Shown here one piece after another: positions 60,854 through 64,000 of a stretch of DNA of 64,000 nucleotides. This DNA is from Runella limosa DSM 17973. Lineage in GTDB: Bacteria; Bacteroidota; Bacteroidia; Cytophagales; Spirosomataceae. The notes beneath the pieces were generated by a model. It did not search any database and was not told where the DNA came from. It saw only the letters and a list, made by a program, of their open reading frames with translations. The DNA is taken from the NCBI RefSeq assembly GCF_000482465.1, contig NZ_KI519428.1, positions 1-64,000 of the forward strand, read 5' to 3'. The translations under genes and the position numbers were made by a program. How positions within the stretch are numbered: the first letter of the stretch is position 1; the number at the start of each line of letters is the position of its first letter.

Positions 60854-62062
60854 CTAATTTACGCGTTCAAAAATGGTGGCAATGCCCATTCCGCCGCCAA
60901 TACAAAGGGTAGAGAGGCCAAATTGTTTATCAGAACGTTCGAGCTCATCAATCAAGGTAGCAGAAATAATAGCTCCCGTTGCACCTAGGGGATGGCCCAA
61001 GGCAATAGCTCCACCGTTGACGTTGACTTTGGTGTGGTCAACGCCCAATTGTTCCATAAAAAACAAAGGAATGGCAGCAAAGGCTTCGTTTACTTCAAAC
61101 AAGTCGATGTCTGCAATGCTCATGCCTGCTTTTTTGAGCACTTTGTGGGTGGCAGGTACAGGCCCCGTAAGCATGATGGTTGGCTCCGAACCAACGATGG
61201 CAAAAGCTTTGATTTTGGCGCGTGGGTGCAAACCGAGTTGGTCACCGATTTCTTTTGAACCAATCAAAATTCCCGCCGCTCCATCCACAATTTGTGAGGA
61301 GTTTCCTGCGTGGTGAACGTGGTTTATTTTGTCAATATCGGCATATTTCATCAAAGCCAAGGCATCAAGCCCCATGCTTCCCATCATTTCAAAAGCGGGT
61401 TTTAAAGCTGCTAAAGAGTCAACCGTAGTACCTGGGCGAACGCCCTCGTCGCGGTCGAGGAGGGTAATGCCTATTTCATCTTTGTAAGGAACAAGTGATT
61501 TGGCAAAACGATTGCCTTTTTGAGCTTCTATGGCACGTCGGTAAGATTCCGCAGCGTAGCTGTCAACGTCGCGGCGAGAGTAGCCGTATTTGGTGGCAAT
61601 CAGGTCGGCCGAGATTCCTTGGGGAACGATGTTGTGCCGAGCTACAATCTGAGGATTCATAAACAATGCTCCGCCGTCGGTTCCCATCGGTACGCGACTC
61701 ATCGACTCTACACCTCCTGCAATCACCATATCGACTTGACCTGACATGACGTAAGCGGCCGCTTGGTTGATGGCTTCTAAGCCCGACGAACAAAAACGGT
61801 TGAGTTGTACCCCTGCCACTGACTCGGCATAGCCTGCTTCAATGACCGCCGTACGGGCAATGTCGGCCCCTTGCTCGCCAACGGGCGTGACGCAGCCCAT
61901 GATGACGTCATCGACAAAACGGGTATCAAGTTGGTTACGTTCTTGAATTGATTTTAAAACAGACGTAAGAAGTTGAACAGGTTGAACTTCGTGCAAAGAA
62001 CCGTCCGATTTCCCACGCCCGCGAGGGGTACGAACTGCGTCATAAACAAATGCTTCGGCCAT
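60854..62062 (-). CDS. acetyl-CoA C-acyltransferase (thiolase)
   Basis: A 402-residue enzyme of the thiolase family that cleaves 3-ketoacyl-CoA with CoA, or condenses two acyl-CoA. The nucleophile is C91 in LNRFCSSGLEAI; GHPLGATGA near the end holds the conserved His, and CIGGGMGIATIF holds the second Cys. Length is typical of the FadA/AtoB group. Partner genes for fatty-acid beta-oxidation are not adjacent. It is divergent from nothing obvious; the next gene upstream on the − strand is the partial glycosidase at 62139, 76 bases away. Confidence 0.93.
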   Translation of the reverse strand: MAEAFVYDAVRTPRGRGKSDGSLHEVQPVQLLTSVLKSIQERNQLDTRFVDDVIMGCVTPVGEQGADIARTAVIEAGYAESVAGVQLNRFCSSGLEAINQAAAYVMSGQVDMVIAGGVESMSRVPMGTDGGALFMNPQIVARHNIVPQGISADLIATKYGYSRRDVDSYAAESYRRAIEAQKGNRFAKSLVPYKDEIGITLLDRDEGVRPGTTVDSLAALKPAFEMMGSMGLDALALMKYADIDKINHVHHAGNSSQIVDGAAGILIGSKEIGDQLGLHPRAKIKAFAIVGSEPTIMLTGPVPATHKVLKKAGMSIADIDLFEVNEAFAAIPLFFMEQLGVDHTKVNVNGGAIALGHPLGATGAIISATLIDELERSDKQFGLSTLCIGGGMGIATIFERVN

Positions 62063-62138
62063 AGTTTAAGGGAGATGAAAATGGTATTAGACAATTTTTT
62101 GTAAATGTAATACAATCTTGTCAACTAAAGAACCGCTT

Positions 62139-64000
62139 TTAACGGCTTATCACGATGCGCTTTACCTGACTTCCTACCCGCAAAAAGTAAGTTCCATTGG
62201 GCAGATGCTGAACGTTGACGGTCATGCGGTTGTTGCCCGCTACGCCAATGGTATTGGTTGTGTTGAAGACAAGGCTTGCTGCCGTGTTGTAGATTTCAAA
62301 CGATACAGGCTTGGGCGCTGATAAGGTAAAATCGACGGTTAGTAGCGTTTGAGCTGGGTTCGGATAAACATTGACCACATCCCCCGATGGATTGGAGGTT
62401 GTCACTGAAAGTAATAAATCTGATTTTTTGATGGCTTGAAGCGCATACCAAAGGGTTTGGTCAGTGCTTTGGACAAAGGAAACATCGAATGTACTGGGAG
62501 CGGAGGGAAGCACATCACTGGTAGAGACAATTTGCCCCGTCGTCGAAAGTTTGTGAATACGTAGCGCTTCAGCATTAAGCGTCAATCGGGCTTCAATGGC
62601 CAAGGGGCGCACTGACGTTGGGGACGTCCCCCAATTGTTGTTGACCGAAGTGTTGGTAGCATTCCAAACCATTCCTGTGTTTTGGGTTTGGGACGTAATG
62701 GTAATCAACGAACTGTCGGAATCTGCCAAGGATTTTGAATTGAGCGATACCCACGTGAGTGCGCCAAATTCGCTGGCTGATTTGAGTGTGAAATTGCCAA
62801 CTTGCGTATTGGGAACATCTTTTAAAAAGCCCGTAAGTGTCACAAAACGAGGTGTATTGGTAGTTAAAAGGCCCGTTTGTGTGTTTAGTGTGGTCTGTTG
62901 GGTTGATGTTTGAAAAGTACCATTACTTACGTTTGGAAACACCTGACTGCTGAGTCCTTGGGCATGGTGGTAGGTGTTGGTGCGCAGCGAATGGGTAAGT
63001 TGGAGTCGAAAATCGTAGGGGACGTATTTTCCCCAACGGCCGCTGTTGTCTTTTTCAAACGACCAATAAATGTCTTTTTCGGAGTAATTGACCAACGTGG
63101 GCGTGGCTTCGGTAATAAGGCCATTCCGAAACGCCCAGGCGCAAGAGGGAAACAAACTCATGGTGCTGTGGTCGCGGTGAATGGAAAAATAACCTCCCAC
63201 TTTATCGGCAGCCCAAGTGCTGTTGACGTCGCTATTGTATTCAAAAAACATGACCCCATCCATGCCGTGAAAAGCACCATACGCAGCTATGGCTGGAACC
63301 ATTTCGGCGCGGTAGCGATTGGGGTAGCCGTGGTTGTACTCACTGATGGTGATGGGCTTTGAGGCCAACGGAATTCCCGAAAAAACGGAAGAAATGGCAC
63401 TGAAATACGCATTTTTGACCATCGGGCTGTTGCTAATAGTCCAATCTGACGCATCCCATGCCACGTTTGGGAAGTGCGGGTGGTCCCAATAACTGTGGTC
63501 GTCGTAGTAATCCATGTTTTCGTGCTCAAGCCCTTCTTGGATACCCGTAAGGGCGTTGGTACCTGTGATGGGCGCTTGGACGTTGAGGGTGGTACGGAGA
63601 AATGTGCGCATATCTTCCATAAACTTCTTTTGAAGTTGGATGTAGAATTGCGCCAAATCTGCGACACGTTGTTTGGAATAATTGCCACGGTCTTTGTACT
63701 CCATCCGTTGGATGTTACGAGCGGCTAGGTTTTCGCCCGTTAGAAAAGCCGTACGCGTCGATTCTTTTAGGGAAACATTATCGAGCCAAATCGTGGTGCC
63801 GTTTGGTAAATTTCCTACCTGAAAAGCCAAACGTCCATTACCCATCAAAGCGTCCCCTGCCACTACATTGATTTTGAATTGTTGCCAAGCAGAGGTTAAA
63901 TTGAAATTTTGTCCACCGTACCAGTTATAGGGGGAGTTATCTTGCATGAGCGAAACACTGAGTACAGTTGCTTGGTTGGCTTTTGCCCAAAACTGAATGG
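62139..64000 (-). CDS. T9SS-exported glycosidase-like protein (5' end outside the window)
   Basis: The frame is open to the window edge; the ATG at 63945-63947 is internal, as the codons before it continue a carbohydrate-binding module. At least 620 residues are seen. The first 80 form a CBM4/9-like module (SAWQQFKINVVAG, LPNGTTIWLDNVSL). A TIM-barrel glycosidase domain follows (GLEHENMDYYDDHSYWDHPHF, and ITISEYNHGYPNRYR, whose Glu is the likely nucleophile, as in GH5/GH39-type enzymes). The middle to end is beta-rich. The last 80 residues (YPNPAQTLLTVDF to VKRIVISR) are a type A T9SS sorting domain. It should be exported to the cell surface. Substrate unknown; the N-terminus is missing. Confidence 0.8.
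   Translation of the reverse strand, partial: IQFWAKANQATVLSVSLMQDNSPYNWYGGQNFNLTSAWQQFKINVVAGDALMGNGRLAFQVGNLPNGTTIWLDNVSLKESTRTAFLTGENLAARNIQRMEYKDRGNYSKQRVADLAQFYIQLQKKFMEDMRTFLRTTLNVQAPITGTNALTGIQEGLEHENMDYYDDHSYWDHPHFPNVAWDASDWTISNSPMVKNAYFSAISSVFSGIPLASKPITISEYNHGYPNRYRAEMVPAIAAYGAFHGMDGVMFFEYNSDVNSTWAADKVGGYFSIHRDHSTMSLFPSCAWAFRNGLITEATPTLVNYSEKDIYWSFEKDNSGRWGKYVPYDFRLQLTHSLRTNTYHHAQGLSSQVFPNVSNGTFQTSTQQTTLNTQTGLLTTNTPRFVTLTGFLKDVPNTQVGNFTLKSASEFGALTWVSLNSKSLADSDSSLITITSQTQNTGMVWNATNTSVNNNWGTSPTSVRPLAIEARLTLNAEALRIHKLSTTGQIVSTSDVLPSAPSTFDVSFVQSTDQTLWYALQAIKKSDLLLSVTTSNPSGDVVNVYPNPAQTLLTVDFTLSAPKPVSFEIYNTAASLVFNTTNTIGVAGNNRMTVNVQHLPNGTYFLRVGSQVKRIVISR

Noticed and set aside
1-64000. CRISPR arrays, tRNA, rRNA, prophage genes
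   Set aside because: No regular direct-repeat array, no tRNA-like cloverleaf, no rRNA sequence and no phage structural gene was noticed on reading through; short tRNA genes could still have been missed by eye.

Overview
The window looks like chromosomal DNA of a Bacteroidota bacterium, most probably order Cytophagales (Spirosomataceae-like, for example Runella or Dyadobacter). The signs are a SusC/SusD pair with an ECF sigma factor and FecR-type anti-sigma factor, several secreted proteins ending in type IX secretion (T9SS) sorting domains, DUF4394, DUF1080 and TlpA/DUF4369-type proteins, many lipoproteins, and promoter -7 elements of the form TAnnTTTG instead of the E. coli type. The genus is an inference; no rRNA or tRNA gene was seen.

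Region 1 (1 to about 6060) is visibly more AT-rich than the rest and looks accessory. It holds the 3' end of an IS3-like transposase, a short lipoprotein gene that may have been cut by that element, an imperfect palindrome, and one very large gene (1642 aa) with a sacsin/Hsp90-like GHKL ATPase domain at the N-terminus and a NO VEIN C-terminal (DUF3883) nuclease-like domain at the C-terminus. Inverted copies of a 9-bp word bracket this gene. It is the best candidate in the window for an undescribed system, possibly defence.

Region 2 (6121-20832) is ordinary chromosome: a lipoprotein, sufB standing alone without sufC/D/S, an FdhF/YdeP-type molybdopterin oxidoreductase, a 1259-aa T9SS-exported glycosidase-like protein, a Tat-exported Gfo/Idh/MocA oxidoreductase, a formylglycine-enzyme-like protein, an ABC exporter pair and a GNAT acetyltransferase. 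Region 3 (21158-36347) holds a SWIM/SNF2 helicase and then a polysaccharide-use locus: CE15 glucuronoyl esterase, ECF sigma, FecR, SusC, SusD, an ACS-family MFS transporter and a DUF1080/PA14 protein. Together these suggest binding, de-esterification and uptake of a uronic-acid-containing plant glycan.

Region 4 (36414-49498) is mainly housekeeping: murA (Asp in place of the fosfomycin-target Cys), a glycine-rich RRM protein, a T9SS-exported Ig-domain protein, a small secreted repeat protein, a methyltransferase, hisS with a structured leader, two paralogous thioredoxin-fold proteins, a YdcF-like protein and pfkA. Region 5 (49765-64000) holds three tandem paralogous GT39-like membrane glycosyltransferases, a duplicated-domain DUF4394 lipoprotein, a secreted sialidase-like/GH29 fucosidase fusion, a Wzi-family outer-membrane protein, a thiolase, and a T9SS-exported glycosidase cut by the window end. 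Several genes are separated by clear intrinsic-terminator-like stem-loops, listed below. No CRISPR array was seen.
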